The position numbers and the translations under genes are program-made. A stretch of 64,000 nt of DNA. Source: Apiospora phragmitis. Taxonomy: Eukaryota > Ascomycota > Sordariomycetes > Amphisphaeriales > Apiosporaceae. The notes below the pieces were generated by a model. It worked only from the letters and a program-made list of their open reading frames with translations. It ran no database searches and was not told the origin of the DNA. The stretch lies in NCBI GenBank assembly GCA_038363925.1, contig JAQQWL010000009.1:2666001-2730000 (forward strand), written 5' to 3'. This document shows positions 13,173 through 25,194 of the stretch, piece after piece; position 1 is the first letter of the stretch, and every line of letters begins with the position of its first letter.

Positions 13173-15632
13173 TGATCATAGTTGGCAACAAGACTGACCA
13201 GGATGGAGGGAACGGACACAGGCCAGAGATCACGAAGGGTCGATGTTGGTGAGGAGAAGATGAAAAGATGCAAGTGATCGATCTGTTGGGGGACTGAGTA
13301 AGAACTTCACACCCGTCAGAAAGCAGACATCGTTGCTTGCAGCAGCAGATGCGGTGTGAGACGGAACACCAGGGTGGTAGAGCACGGAGAGCAGTGCGGT
13401 GGAAGCTCGGACACAAGAGGTCGAGAGCAAAAAACCCTTGGACGAATTGTAAAAACAAAACAAAAAGAATATTGGCAGACACGAAAAGGAAGGAGGAGAG
13501 AGAGGAAGCTTTTTGCCTCACTGGGCATCTATTGGACGGAATGACACCATGTAACAGCCGATTGGAACAAAGAATGGGTGGATCGTGGTTGTCTCAAGAG
13601 TCAGAGTCGACCAGCAGCAACCAGTCTTCAGGTTCGAGGCAATGGGACCCAGGGTTAACCTAGACAGAACCTAGAAAGAGAGGGAGAACCACATTAAAAG
13701 GATGCATGGTCTTCCTTGGATACAATGCGCTGGGCGTGTGCGCTTGCAGCACGGCGCACGCGGGATGCACTCTGACTGCCGGGACCGCGGATCACACCCT
13801 TCGACCGGGGATGATTGGATGGTTCAGATGGAGTGGGTAAACAGATAGAGGGTTCAAAGAGGGAGAGCTTGGAGCGTTACTGTAGCCAGCCAAGCACATC
13901 CCTTCCTGGCACAGTATGCCTGTACTAGAGGACTGGACTGGACGGATGACCAAAGCTTTGTCGTTGCAGTTGCAGTAATGACCCGGCAGACAGCGGTGTG
14001 GAAGATATATTGACTCGGTCGCCGTAAGCCCCCATGCAGCCAATCTGTCCTTCGGTGATCACTCAGACCTGATTTCTTCTCACCCTCTCTTCCCTGTCTG
14101 AGACAGCAGCAAATGCAGTTCATCAGGTTGAGTACAGCATAGCATATTGCATACCCACTACTGTCCACCTCACCACACCGCACTGCATCGGACTGCACTT
14201 GCATACATACGGTGCTGTACCATCCCCAAGACTAGAGTACAGTTGGCACGTCTAGACTCGACTCCAAAATTGTGGAGGGGCATGGTGGCAAAAACCACCT
14301 GAGCTCTGGGCCGGCCGGGGCAAGCTGTAGTTAATCGGGAAGTTGACAAACAAAGTCGTCGACAGATGTCGTCAAATATCTCAGAATTTGGAATGGGAAA
14401 CAACGGGCATCGTCCACGTTGCTCGACTGAATTGGACATGTGCGCCTGCACTCGAGAAGATCAGACACGGACCAGTGGATCACCCACTTGGCTGCTTGGT
14501 TACAGGGGGGGACTGCTACCGGTAGACTGCTGGCCAAAAACTGCCCACTGGTTTAATGCATTGCCTCTTCTCATTGGCTGCCTCACGTTTCGCTGCGACA
14601 ACAGCAAGGCAAACCAGAAGGAAGGAAATTCTCGAGGCTGGCAGTCATTTCCACTCCAATTTGCCTCTAATGGAAAGGTTCTTGTTGGAGAACGTCGATG
14701 GTATTAATAGGCTGTAGGCTGCATGGGACTCGGCGAGAAGTAGGTATGCTGCACTCAAAACAGTACGATATGCAGTCAAGTAGGGTATCCAGTGTACACG
14801 TACTACAAGACTTCGACTTTACCACTTGATGGGACCCGACTGCTGGAGCGAACCTCCTAACCTCCTGCGTCTGACCATAGATCACCACATTTTCCAAGTC
14901 CACTACCGCGCATTTGGAATACTGAGCATATTGCCCCGCCTCACCGGCATTGGCAATTGGCAGGATCACCCGCCTTGCTTTCAAGCTCCAAGCAAGCCCG
15001 GCAACGTATGCGGGGCTATATTTTGAATTCAAGTAAATAATGGCTCCGAGAACCGATCTTTTCCATAACCACCCTCCCGGAGTCTCCTTGTGCTTATTTG
15101 CCTAGAGCCTATATGTTACACAAGACTACACATAGCCATCTTATCACTAGGGATTCGTTCGCTATACAGAGATGAGATGGCGTGAGAAGCTTCTCCACAA
15201 CATAAAGCACACAGCATGACCACAAATTTTTGGCTGATGCTCAGTACTCGAGTAGGTAAGCGACTTTCAGGGTCTATTCCTTCTTATTCCAGTCGTTATT
15301 CCACGTTATCTCAGTGTCTCAGAGGGGGTCTACCAAGCAGGAACTTTAATGTTCACTTACCTACCTACTTGTGATCGTATTGCTTCGGTGCTGCGCTTGC
15401 ACACTGCCTTATCGCTGCTATATTGTATGTAGAACCGCTGCTGCTGCTACGTAATGCCAAGTGGACCAGATAGGAAGTAGACAAAGAACCCGCTGTGGAG
15501 ACTAGGGGAAAACGAGACGTGGACATATCGAGATGATCCTACCCACAGTGGGGAAACCACTCTCGCTGCGATGGGAATCCATAACAGCCGCGATAAACTT
15601 CGTGATCGCCGTTATCCCCGTTCTCCCAAACC
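13173..15632. other. Intergenic, nothing recognised
   Basis: About 2.5 kb with only short overlapping ORFs. The part next to 13172 (13173-13530, minus strand) is C/T-rich and probably promoter/5' UTR of the SprT-like gene. No repeat, tRNA or coherent reading frame was found further right. Confidence 0.45.
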
Positions 15633-17663
15633 TCAGCCGCCGATACCTGCTCCAAGGACCTTAAACAAGCGGACCCCGTCAGCATCTCGCTCTAGGGCTT
15701 GCCTCATTCTCTCCTCATAGCGTTGTTTCTCTTTCTCGACTGCCACTTCCTCGGGCGTTCTTGTGTCTCCTTCCTCGAAATCATCAGCCGTGAAGCCTTG
15801 CTTCGATGAGAAATTAACCAGCCCCAGCTTTTCGCCTGTCCACAGCAGGATGTCGTCGTCGTTGGACTTGTCATCACTAGCTTGACGTGACTGTGTGGAT
15901 AGGAGCTTCCGTGCAATCTCTCCAGAGCCGGGCATCTCCGTGAAGAGAGACGGGTGATCAACAACCCTTTCAGTTGGCCCAATGTAGTGACGGCGGACCT
16001 CGGTAAACCCGTCCCTCTCAACCCATTTCAAATAGCCCTGGCCATCCGAGACCACGAGACAAGTGCCATGGTTGATCACCGAAAGCAGCTTCGACTTAGA
16101 AGCTGTCTGTCGGTTTTTCATCACCGAGTTCAGACTGACCCCATAGGACTCTTGTCCCGGCAGCGGAGGCCCTAGGCCGTATATCTCAAGTGAGCCCTTG
16201 GTATTGTACTCCCCACAAGCAACCAGAGTTCTGCCCCCTGTCGTCTCCTTGATCTTCTCGACTTGTTCAATCGAGAGCTCGCCCTTTCGACGGAGTTCAC
16301 TATCAACACCGGAGAAAGGGTAAGGGAGTGACGTGAGGCTGCAGAGTCTGGCGCCGGAGTGGAGAGAGCCCTTGATTGAAGGGAAACATGCGTCGGTCGT
16401 AGTTCAAGATGTTGGAGAAACGCCCGGCAACAAAAATATCATCGGATACCGCCTGTTTGTTTCCAGGTTGTTCAAGGTGTAATATGCTCAATGGGTTTGA
16501 GTGAGGTAGCGGCGCGTACGGGGAAGAGGATCTGAAGACAACAGTAGTGATAATCGCCGTGGCGAATATCTGTCAAAGTCGTCGATACGCTCTTGGCGAG
16601 TTTGTTCAACATAACGCCCATACCTAGAATCATGCAAATGAATACCATGGAGAGTACCTATAGTTAGCGGAACTCCCGGCTGAGCGCTAGACATTGTCGT
16701 AATAGTCCACTCATAAGGTTGATCCCCTACGACCTGAAGTGTTCCCAGGTCTACTTCCACGACATGGCCCTGCACTGTGAGATGTGAGTCAGTACATGAT
16801 CTAATATGGAGATTGACACCCGCACTTCAATGTAGCGCGGAAAGCAACTCGCCATCCATGAATCCACTCACCTGCAAAGAACGCTCTGCCTCTGGCGTTG
16901 TCGACACTCACGCAGTCTGGGCTCAAGTATGGACTCTTGGAACTACCCATGCGGAGCAACCTAGCCTTACTCTGCTGCAAAATTGAACCTTTTTTCTTGC
17001 CAGGGCGCATGCCTTTGACATCCCATAAGCATACAGAGCCGTCATCGAGGGGGAGACGGCGAAGACTTCCTCGTCACCATGCTGGTAAACCGCAACGCCC
17101 TTAACTTCGATAGTGTCCTTCAAGCCGCCGTCCCTGAGTTGAGGCCGCTCAAACCACGAGACTGAAATGGGGCTGTTTCGGTGGATGTACTCGTCGTACC
17201 AGCTGATGGTTTCACCAGGAAAGGAGGGGTCCCAGTTCGCCGTGATCTTCTGGATCTCCTTCTTCCGCGCCCCCCTAGAGGCCCACGGGAAGTCCAACGG
17301 CGGAATGGGTTCCCTGTCAGAGCTGTGGTGGTCTTGCGAGGCTGCGTCGTCGCTGAGAGCCCCTTCGAATATATTGGGGAGGCGTACGCCACGTCGGAGG
17401 TTAATACCCTCTAGGAAGGAGGACGTCAAGAGGCACCTTGTCCGCCAGAAAACATTATCGCGGCTCAGCTTCAGGAGCCTCCGAGAGCAGCGTTGGAAGT
17501 GGATAATATCTTTGGTTTCTAAAACTGGATTATCAAACCCCAGTCAGTGTTGCTCCACCCGGCGTCATATTTGCGCCTGCGCGCCGTATTCTGGGGACCT
17601 ACAAGACAGGATCTCGAGGATGATCTCGTGGGGGAGAGACTCGAGAGCCGAAAGCCCCGCCAT
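15633..17663 (-). CDS. F-box protein (probable SCF adaptor), three frameshifts
   Basis: Starts at 17663 and opens directly with an F-box (LSALESLPHEIILEIL), which recruits Skp1 in SCF ubiquitin ligases. The F-box continues after a first intron as KDIIHFQRCSRRLLKLSRDN and FWRTRC. That first intron, about 17519-17610, could not be placed without a stop or frame error. The rest reads like a beta-propeller, with WD-type phrases such as DDGSVCLWDVKG. A clean intron joins 16872 to 16774. Three frame breaks appear: G17049-17053 (one base missing), G16520-16523 (one missing) and near 16381-16386 (one extra or two missing). Correcting them gives one continuous protein ending FKVLGAGIGG at 15633. The substrate is unknown. 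Confidence 0.72.
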
Positions 17664-18163
17664 GTCCTCAATTGGGGCACGGTCTCGGACTACACGCGTG
17701 TGTGCATGGACAAGAGAGCTTATAGATCTAGGCGATAAAGGTTCAAAGGAAATAACGGGTAGTATGAATACTGCGGTTGTATTTTCTTCTTTCCAGCCTG
17801 CTGGGCCGGCGGGTATGGTATGTGGAGGTGATTGGAGGGTTGGTTAGCTAATCAATTACGGAAAGAGTTGGAAATCAATTAACCTGCTAGGTGCCCCGCA
17901 CCCAACTCCCCAGCCTGTTTCCCCGCAGTACTGTATGTTACCAGCTCTTATCGTAGAATAGATAACACTTTGTGGAGAGATGCAGGTGCCTTTCTTTGGG
18001 GGTTTGCGGTCACATTGCCATCGTATGAAGAAGCATGAGGAGAAACTAGAGGCTCGGATGTGCTCCATGTATCATCATCAACACTTTTGACATTGACATA
18101 GGCTATGTTGGGAAGGGCCCAGGCCTGCTCAGAACAAGCCCGTGACAGTTCCTGTATCACATA
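17664..18163. other. Intergenic, 5' of F-box gene
   Basis: Presumed promoter and 5' leader of the minus-strand F-box gene, ending at the TA target site of the MITE. No other element seen. Confidence 0.4.
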
Positions 18164-18596
18164 ACGTAATCCACGGTCTAACTGAACACACGGTCCAACT
18201 GAACACTTTAAATCGCATAGAAAAACTATCCGTGCGTAACCGTGTATTTTAATTAATCTTTATTTAAATTAAACCGGATTTTGAATTTTATATTCCTTAT
18301 AACGTATAATATAATATTATTTAATTTTTATTCTTTAAAATAATATATTAAAGCTTATAAATTAAAATATATTAAAATAATCCTTATAATAAATAAAGAA
18401 TAAATCTTTTAATAAAATAATTATAAAATATTTAAAAACTTTACTTTATAAGGTATTTTATAATAAATATAAAATTAAAACCCCGGTTTAATTTAATAAA
18501 AAACTGATTAAAGTGCACGGTTACGCACTAATAATGTTTCTATGCGATTTTAAGTGTTTAGTTCAACCGTGTGTTCAGTTGGACCGTGGATTACGT
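18164..18596. mobile_element. Fold-back MITE with TA target-site duplication, AT-rich core
   Basis: A 433-bp non-coding element. Its left end ACGTAATCCACGGTC is the inverse of its right end, and TA flanks both sides (18162-18163 and 18597-18598), as expected of Tc1/mariner/pogo-type insertion. The inverted arms run at least 125 bp each with scattered mismatches. Each arm holds two tandem 17-bp units (left: 18173-18189 and 18190-18206), typical of transposase-binding subterminal repeats. The core, about 18250-18480, is almost only A and T, consistent with C-to-T decay such as RIP. There is no ORF, so it must have been moved by a transposase encoded elsewhere. It sits between the F-box and LVIVD genes. 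Confidence 0.88.
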
Positions 18597-18761
18597 TAAG
18601 CGAATTGTGTTACAAGTGTTGACCGTTTTACTTTATGCACGTGATCGCCAAATGCCATTTCGCTATCTATCTTGGTGCAGAATAAACAAAAGCGGCCTGT
18701 AACTGTTACTGTCTTATTGTTTTCATTTCTCACTCGGCCACTATGAGCCTAGTCAATAGTC

Positions 18762-20224
18762 TTAGCCTTGGTACTTGAGTGAGAAGACACCGCGCTCAAT
18801 GCTGTTGAGCAGGATGTAACCGCTCTTGAAGTAGGGGTAAACACTCCAGGATCCATCAAAGGTGGCCTCGCCATTGACAGCGTCATCTTCAGGACGGCAG
18901 TCGAAATACCCAGCCTCCATGAAGCCACTAGAGGCACCCTCGTCGCGGTCAATGGAGCGCACATCGACAATGCGGAGTCCCGAGCCATAGTTCGACTGGT
19001 ACGAGACGCCATCGATTGTGTACTGGTTGTGATCGATGCTCTTGGCAGGGCTCTTGTAGACCGACTTGAAGACGGGATACGTGAGGTCCGTGATGTCCAC
19101 GACGTAGGTCGTGGTGCGCTGGTCAGCCGCGGGGCCGTTCTTGCGCATCTCGTCCAGCTCGTCGTCGAGCAGCAGATACATCATGTCGGCGTTGGCGATC
19201 CAGCCCTGGTGCGTGTAGGTCGCGCCGTTGTACGTCGTGCGCGAGAGCGTCACGGGCGACGGCTTGCGGCTGACGTCCACGATGGTTAACGCATCCTCGT
19301 TGTAGTTGAAGCAGATCTCCTTGCCCTGGTATGCCACCTGCGGACCTGTGTAGATGACACACTGCGCGTCGTGGACGTAGCCATCCGAGCTCACGCAGCC
19401 CATGTCTTGAGGCCGCTCGGGATGGAGAACATCGATCATCCAGAGCCCAGCCCGACATGGCAGGGATCGCTCGGTTCCTACGACATAGATCATGTTTGTC
19501 TCTTCATTCGCAACAACATTGTGGCTGCTGCCAAAGGCATCGAAATGAGCTGTAAGAGACGACAAGGGGAAGGTCACCGGGCTGGCTGGGTCAATATCGA
19601 GAAGCTTCCTCATGTCGAAGATTTGAAGGCCATGGCCTTCCGCTTCGGAACCAATGTAGATGTGGTTCTTGATCGTTTTCATGTCTCGCCACGTTGAAGG
19701 TTCGGTCTGGGTCGGCAGCCGGCCCAAGTAGACCAAGCTGCCGTCGGATTTGACCTCAACGAAAGCGGTGCCTTCAGCTTGACCGACAGCGCCAAACTCA
19801 CGCCCATCGGCAGAAGTCCATCCTTTCCAACAGGTTAGCTTTTCCGTGGTACGCGAAAGACATCGGAAGACTTACCCCACACATCGTTGCCCTCTAAGAC
19901 CTCGATAGCACCCATGTCCTGATGGCGGAGAAAGTCTAACAGGTCAACGCGGCTGCAAGCATAGCCAGCAGCGGTTCCATTGACACATGCAGCGGGGCCG
20001 GCTCTCTCGTATCTATCACGATCGTAGGTTCCTGCAGCTCGCTGTGCTTCCCTGTGTCCGATCTTTTCCTGCTTCATGGTCGCCATAGAAACAGCTTGAG
20101 GGGCATTGAAGGCTTGAAGCTGAGCAGGACCGAACATCTGAGCGTTGACCTGGGCTTCGTGAGGTCGAGCCTCACTGCTAGCGCACATGGCGGCTAGAAG
20201 AAGTGACGCAGCAGTGGTCTTCAT
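18762..20224 (-). CDS. Secreted LVIVD-repeat beta-propeller-like protein
   Basis: Two exons, 20224..19876 and 19822..18762, joined over a 53-bp GT-AG intron in phase 1, give an intact protein of 469 residues. The start at 20224 opens with a signal peptide (MKTTAASLLLAAMCASSEA). The body carries repeated strands of the LVIVD type (LQIFDMRKLLDID, LTIVDVSRKPSPVTL, TTYVVDITDLTYPVFK, GSGLRIVDVRSID). LVIVD repeats are thought to form a surface or extracellular propeller; substrate and function are unknown. The repeat pattern GxxxxVxDxxxPxxP is visible at least four times. No catalytic motif is obvious. The gene has no indels, in contrast to many neighbours. Its 3' end lies about 165 bp from the MITE. 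Confidence 0.85.
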
Positions 20225-22798
20225 CTTGACTTGGCCTTCAATCAGACGAGTGAGGATACCGAATGGGAACAAGAAGGACACTCGTCTATATGGTGCCGGT
20301 TTTCACTGTCAAGTCGGGAGTTGTGTGCCAATATGCATTTATGTGTCCGTGTTTGTTGGGCCACTGGACATACTTATATGCTGTCAGTACGAAGTCCATC
20401 TGTATACTCCCCACGGATTATGGATACGATTCGCTTTCTCGCAATCAAGGCTGGGCACTCCATCGACCGCTACATGAAAAAGCAAGGACCTTCCGCAAAT
20501 AGCAATAGGTGCCGCTCCCAACTGCTCTAGAGTATAGCACATGTATTGTTATGGGCGACAGCAGACATTCGGAGGAACCTATCTCGGCTCTGTATCCCGG
20601 CTGCGTGGTGGCGACTGCGCGAAAAGAAATGATAACAATCTTGGCGATAACCTTGGCTCTTGGCATATTGTTGAGGCAACCTAAGAGGCAGTTGCCTATG
20701 AAAGTTCCACATATAGAGAAGTAGATTCTTGGAATAATTCAATAACCGACCAGGGGTAGCAGTATCTGCTGCAACTTGGTATTTGGTTGTCTGGCCTGCG
20801 ATAGAGCCTGGTCTGATCCGCCATTCTGGGGGTTATGAGCTTCAGACAAGTCAATGACTTTAGCGGTGGATATATCTCGTTAAAGTGCTTGCAAAGTTGA
20901 AGCCATCAAGTTGGATCTACCGACCGTACTCAGCTTTCGACGACTGCATCGTGGCTGACTAGCAGTATTGATACATTTTCGATTTTGTTATCAGACAACT
21001 CTCGTAGAATATTGCCGGGAACCGTTGGGGAACATTCAACTTGCCATATTTGGCAGCTGACTCTTTCGCCGAAATCCTATGATTCCTGGGCATTAGGGTT
21101 TGCCTCCCGGCGATATGAATGAACTAGAAAGTAGAGCTTCCTTCCTGAGCCGGAAAGTACCGTCAAGTATGGCGGCTCGGCCAAGATGTTAGCCGGGTCG
21201 TCCGGGAGATGGGGTGCGGGGGTCCCATGGGACTTGGAAAGGATCAGCGGGGCGGTTCTTAGATGGATATGCATGTCTTGTCACCTGCCGAAAATGGTTA
21301 CAAGTCTCCTCTCAGAGCCTCCGTGATTATCAGCTTGCAGTCTGTCAGACTATTTGGATACTTGTGGATGTGGGTATTGTACGAATTCGTTTTGGGGACA
21401 GGGTCTACTCTATCCGCTGGATCTGAATTTGCATCACTGTGGAAGGACATCTTGTCCCTCTCAGCTCCCCATCCTGTCCGGAACTAACAGTATCTCCGTC
21501 AGGTACTCGGGTGACATAGGCGAGGTGGCGCGCCGCGAGCCTCATACATGGCATGCAGCTTGGATTCGGACGCCAAAGCCATCTCGGCCACCATGCTGGC
21601 CAGCGTCTGGTCGATGCTGATGCTGGTCCGTCCCTGTTTCCACACGATGCTCCTGCATCAGTCGCGACTCCGGTTGAACGACTCTACCAGTTCGTCGACT
21701 AGATCCAACGGTCCGGCCATACCGCCAGCGGCAGGAGGAGATTGGGAGGACGTCTTTGCAGTACTCGAGTGTTCAGCCTCTACAGAGGTCGGTGTTGGCT
21801 GTGGCTGACGGTCATGTGTGTGACCTGGGTTTATGATGTGACGAGAAACGGTGTTGGCACTAGTTTATTTACTCCTTGTCCACTCACTGAACGTCCCCTA
21901 GGGCTCTAGGCTGACTTGGCTAAGCACTAAACCATCAGGGGGCTAAAGGCACCGGCACCGGCACCGCTCAAGCGAACCAATCATTGAAACCCCCGACCGT
22001 TACCGTTCACAAACTCTTGCCCTCCTTCGTGCCATCTACAGCTGATATTGAATCTACAGTATCACGACAGCAAAGCTTTATTCCTCGGTCAGGACCTGGT
22101 GCGTTGTCCTGTCTAGAAATCATTACTTGATCAAGTAGAACTGAAAAGCAACCACGGATGTCTCAGAACACACAGCGCAGCTGAGAATACCTCGCGTCAC
22201 AAATACATAAAATAAGCAAATATACAGGATGCAAATGGCGCTGGACTAATTCTCGTCACATCCGATCAATCGCTGATTAGAGTAATGGGCCACCTCCTCT
22301 GCGAACCCCGAAGCGCCCCCCTGAAGAAGGAAGAAGAGCGAAAAACGGTTTATTCTGACAATGCCACAACCCAGTCGAACCATGTGGTCACAACCAGGTT
22401 CTATATGAGCAAGCCAGTTGTATGTTGACGGCGGGCTGTTTTCTTTCTTCGACACTGGTCTGTTGGGTTCAACCCAGTATATCAAAGTACCAGTGCAATG
22501 CAGCAAAGACCAGCTTGAGTCAAACATACTCTTAAATTGGTTTATATGGCGACTGAAATCTCCTCGCGGGAACCATTTACTACTAGGAATCTGGAGAACA
22601 CCAACGCTAAGAGCGCAGCCATCTCATCTGACACCCCCGTTGCTATATATCACAAGCTTTGGGAGGCGTTCGTCAAGTCGCCACTGTCAACACCAAATTA
22701 CTCCTGGTTAAACCTCACATAAAACTTTTCAGGGTCACTCACGAGCCATCAAGACGCAATCATTCACCCATTCGTTCACAACCACAGAATCATGCGCA
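20225..22798. other. Intergenic, divergent promoters
   Basis: About 2.6 kb between the divergent LVIVD and second SprT-like genes. ORFs are short and overlapping, without domains. The sequence close to 22798 has C/A-rich stretches and a CATCTC-type leader typical of a fungal 5' UTR. No repeat was recognised. Confidence 0.45.
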
Positions 22799-23887
22799 AT
22801 GTCTCCTCGGAGCGCCAGCGTCATGACAGAGCCCTTTACGGGCTTATTCGATGACGTCTACCACCTCTACACCTACACCACCAAATTCTTCAGCCTTGGC
22901 GATAACGACGACACTACTGCACCAGCAGAGGCGGGGATGGGGTTGGGGACCACCACCCCCAAGCCCAAGCCGTCGTATAATTCTGGCAGAGGCAAGTTTC
23001 ACATTGACTACCAGCACAAGGTCATCATTCATATCCTACACAGCTGGGAGCGCACCGCGCTACATCAATACGCCGACTATGAGGTGCGCACGCAGCTGGT
23101 CCGCGACCTGCGCCGTCTGTACGAGTGCCTGGACATCCTCTTCTTTGAGGGCATGCTGCGGTTGAAGTACCGCTGCCATGGCTTCCGGACCAGGCCTTGC
23201 GAGCGCGTCCGCCTCGACATCTTCGAGTCCATGCCCTCAGCATGGTGCGGCGGCCTGCGTCGCTACCTGGGAGTCCGCCGGCACGCATTCTCCTCTGGTG
23301 GCTGTGGCAGCGGTCTAAGCAAGCGCTGTCGTGGTCTTAGCTGTGGTGGTGGTGGTGGTAATGGTTTTGGTGTTGGTCGTGGCTGCTGCCGTAGTGGCGA
23401 CAGAAACGGAAGGGAAGACGAGGACGAGAACGAAGAAGAAGTCGAGTACGACGAGCACCCTGGCGCGACGGTCTGGACCAGCCTGCTCTGCCGGAGCGCC
23501 AAGTCGCTGCGGCGCCGGCGGCGGCTGCGCATCGGGCTCGTGCTGCGCAGCCCCGACGACGGCGGCCACTACAGCATCGAGCACCTGGTGCGGGCGCTGG
23601 TGCACGAGATGTGCCACGCGTACGTCGAGAAGATGTGGGAGGCCGCGTGGCCCGCGGCCGACTACGAGGCCTTTGTGCGGCACGGCGGCGACGGCCACGG
23701 CGTGCTGTGGCAGGCGCTGTGCTGGAAGGTCTTGGAGGAGATCGAGAGCTGGGGCGTCGACTCGGCGCAGGGGCTCTGCCGCCAGGAGCCCATGCTGGCG
23801 GACCTGGCCCTGAGCCGGGCCGGCGTGCTGAGGATGCCGGCGGAGACCGAGGCCATCTTTAGAAGCCTAGGGCCGGGGCTAGTGTAA
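22799..23887 (+). CDS. SprT-like domain protein with low-complexity insert
   Basis: Intact single-exon ORF of 362 residues. After a polar start, residues of the region RRLYECLDILFFEGMLRLKY match the first helix and strand of SprT-like domains. A Gly-rich then Glu/Asp-rich insert (GCGSGLSKR ... DENEEEVEYDEHP) interrupts the fold. The zinc site follows: VRALVHEMCHAYVEKMW (HExxH) with a likely third ligand in GDGHGVLWQALCWKVLEE. GC content is high in the C-terminal half, producing long open shadow frames. The zinc ligands and HExxH glutamate are kept, so activity is possible. The closest relative in the window is the gene at 12069-13172, sharing the motif but little else. Function in fungi is not established. 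Confidence 0.8.
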   Translation: MSPRSASVMTEPFTGLFDDVYHLYTYTTKFFSLGDNDDTTAPAEAGMGLGTTTPKPKPSYNSGRGKFHIDYQHKVIIHILHSWERTALHQYADYEVRTQLVRDLRRLYECLDILFFEGMLRLKYRCHGFRTRPCERVRLDIFESMPSAWCGGLRRYLGVRRHAFSSGGCGSGLSKRCRGLSCGGGGGNGFGVGRGCCRSGDRNGREDEDENEEEVEYDEHPGATVWTSLLCRSAKSLRRRRRLRIGLVLRSPDDGGHYSIEHLVRALVHEMCHAYVEKMWEAAWPAADYEAFVRHGGDGHGVLWQALCWKVLEEIESWGVDSAQGLCRQEPMLADLALSRAGVLRMPAETEAIFRSLGPGLV

Positions 23888-24229
23888 ACTTCAGTTATTA
23901 AAGGGGGCTAAGGAAGAAGTGGATTGCGTGCCCATAGTTGGATAGACGGAAAACGTAGTAATGGGATAAATAATGACAGGAATAGGGGACAAAATCACCG
24001 CCAATGACACCAATAGATGCTTCACTTTTTGTTTCAACCGGTATTGGACAGAAGTGAAGAGCACGCTGAGTTTGGTTGATCCATGTAACAATGACTGTAT
24101 GCTTCATAATATCGAGGGGGCTGGTTAGCCCCTAGGGGATCATACATTGCTACTATTCTATACGGGTTTCTCGACTAGGGTTGAGACGGTATGTGATAAC
24201 AGCAACATCCCATGGGCATCGTGTTACCT

Positions 24230-25000
24230 GCGCTGTCTTTGTAGTAGATGCACATGTCGCTTGTAATCCTTACCCCGGTGAGGGAGTGTCGGGCTTCGCC
24301 CTACCCCTATCATAGGATTAAATCACCTTATAAAGCCTAAAATGTCTTGATTCTTTCAGCATCTGGTTAATTGCCATCTCACCGAGTGGTTCGATTAATC
24401 AGATGTTCCTTTTTTCATTGCTTATGGGTTTTACTTACCTGTCGGTGCAGGTTTCGAATCCCTAATAAGCCTGAAGCTTCGAAAGAAATTTGTGGTTTTT
24501 TACATTGAAGATGCAGTTTCTATAGAGCCAGCCAAACCATATGAATCCTAATAACACTGTTTTCTACCCTGAATTGATCTGTCGGAATCGAGCCTCGTCG
24601 AGTGGTAGTTGACCAGGTGAGCCGAGATCTTGTGCTTTTTTTTGTACGGCCAACTTCCGACCCGGGGTTCGAATACCTGACAAGCCCCCCTGAGGACAAC
24701 ACAGAGAGATTCTTTTTTAATTCCTCTTCAAGAAGCATTCAACCCTTATAGATCCAAAGCCCATTATTTCCAATAACGCTTTTGTCTACCATGAGTGACA
24801 GTGCTTGACAGGCGTTGTCTCCAAGTGGTTATTAACAAGACCACGCCTCCCTTCCTGGTTATTCTTAGTATCGTGGTTTTCAGGACTCGTACCTGAGTTC
24901 CCAATGGGCCCTGCGGCTACTGGTGCATTTTTTTCCATTGCCACTCTTTTAAAAAAAGCTAGAGAGGAGACTAAGTCTATACTGAGTCACCTTCACAAAA
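24230..25000 (+). repeat. Tandem degenerate tRNA-like (SINE-like) units
   Basis: Three units spaced about 220 bp apart each show an A-box-like sequence (TCACCGAGTGG near 24378, TCGTCGAGTGG near 24594, TCTCCAAGTGG near 24819). Each is followed by a B-box-like sequence (GGTTTCGAATCCC near 24451, GGGTTCGAATACC near 24665, GGACTCGTACC near 24884). The units also share weakly similar spacers, such as AATAACACTGTTTTCTACC and AATAACGCTTTTGTCTACC. None folds into an intact cloverleaf by eye. They look like decayed tRNA genes or a tRNA-derived SINE in tandem. Homology between units is partial, so confidence is moderate. Confidence 0.45.
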
Positions 25001-25194
25001 TCGAAAGATACATAACAGGGTGAAAATTACCCCTAAACAGCCAACGAGCACAAAAATAGGGTTTCTATCCAATGCCTTCGCAACTTAAGAACAAGTTTCC
25101 ATCTGAATGTATCACAAGTGCCTCTATAGTCAGCTGGGCTAACGTCAACATATAGCAAAGTTATGAAACACCCCTTTCGTGCGTGTAGATGTTC

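Noticed and set aside
15633..17663. Explaining the F-box frame jumps by extra tiny introns
   Set aside because: No GT-AG pair of workable length exists at 17050, 16520 or 16383, and continuous protein sequence resumes within one or two codons.
23025..23862. Several long ORFs on both strands across the second SprT-like gene
   Set aside because: High GC lowers stop frequency. Only the frame from 22799 has the HExxH domain and a coherent protein.
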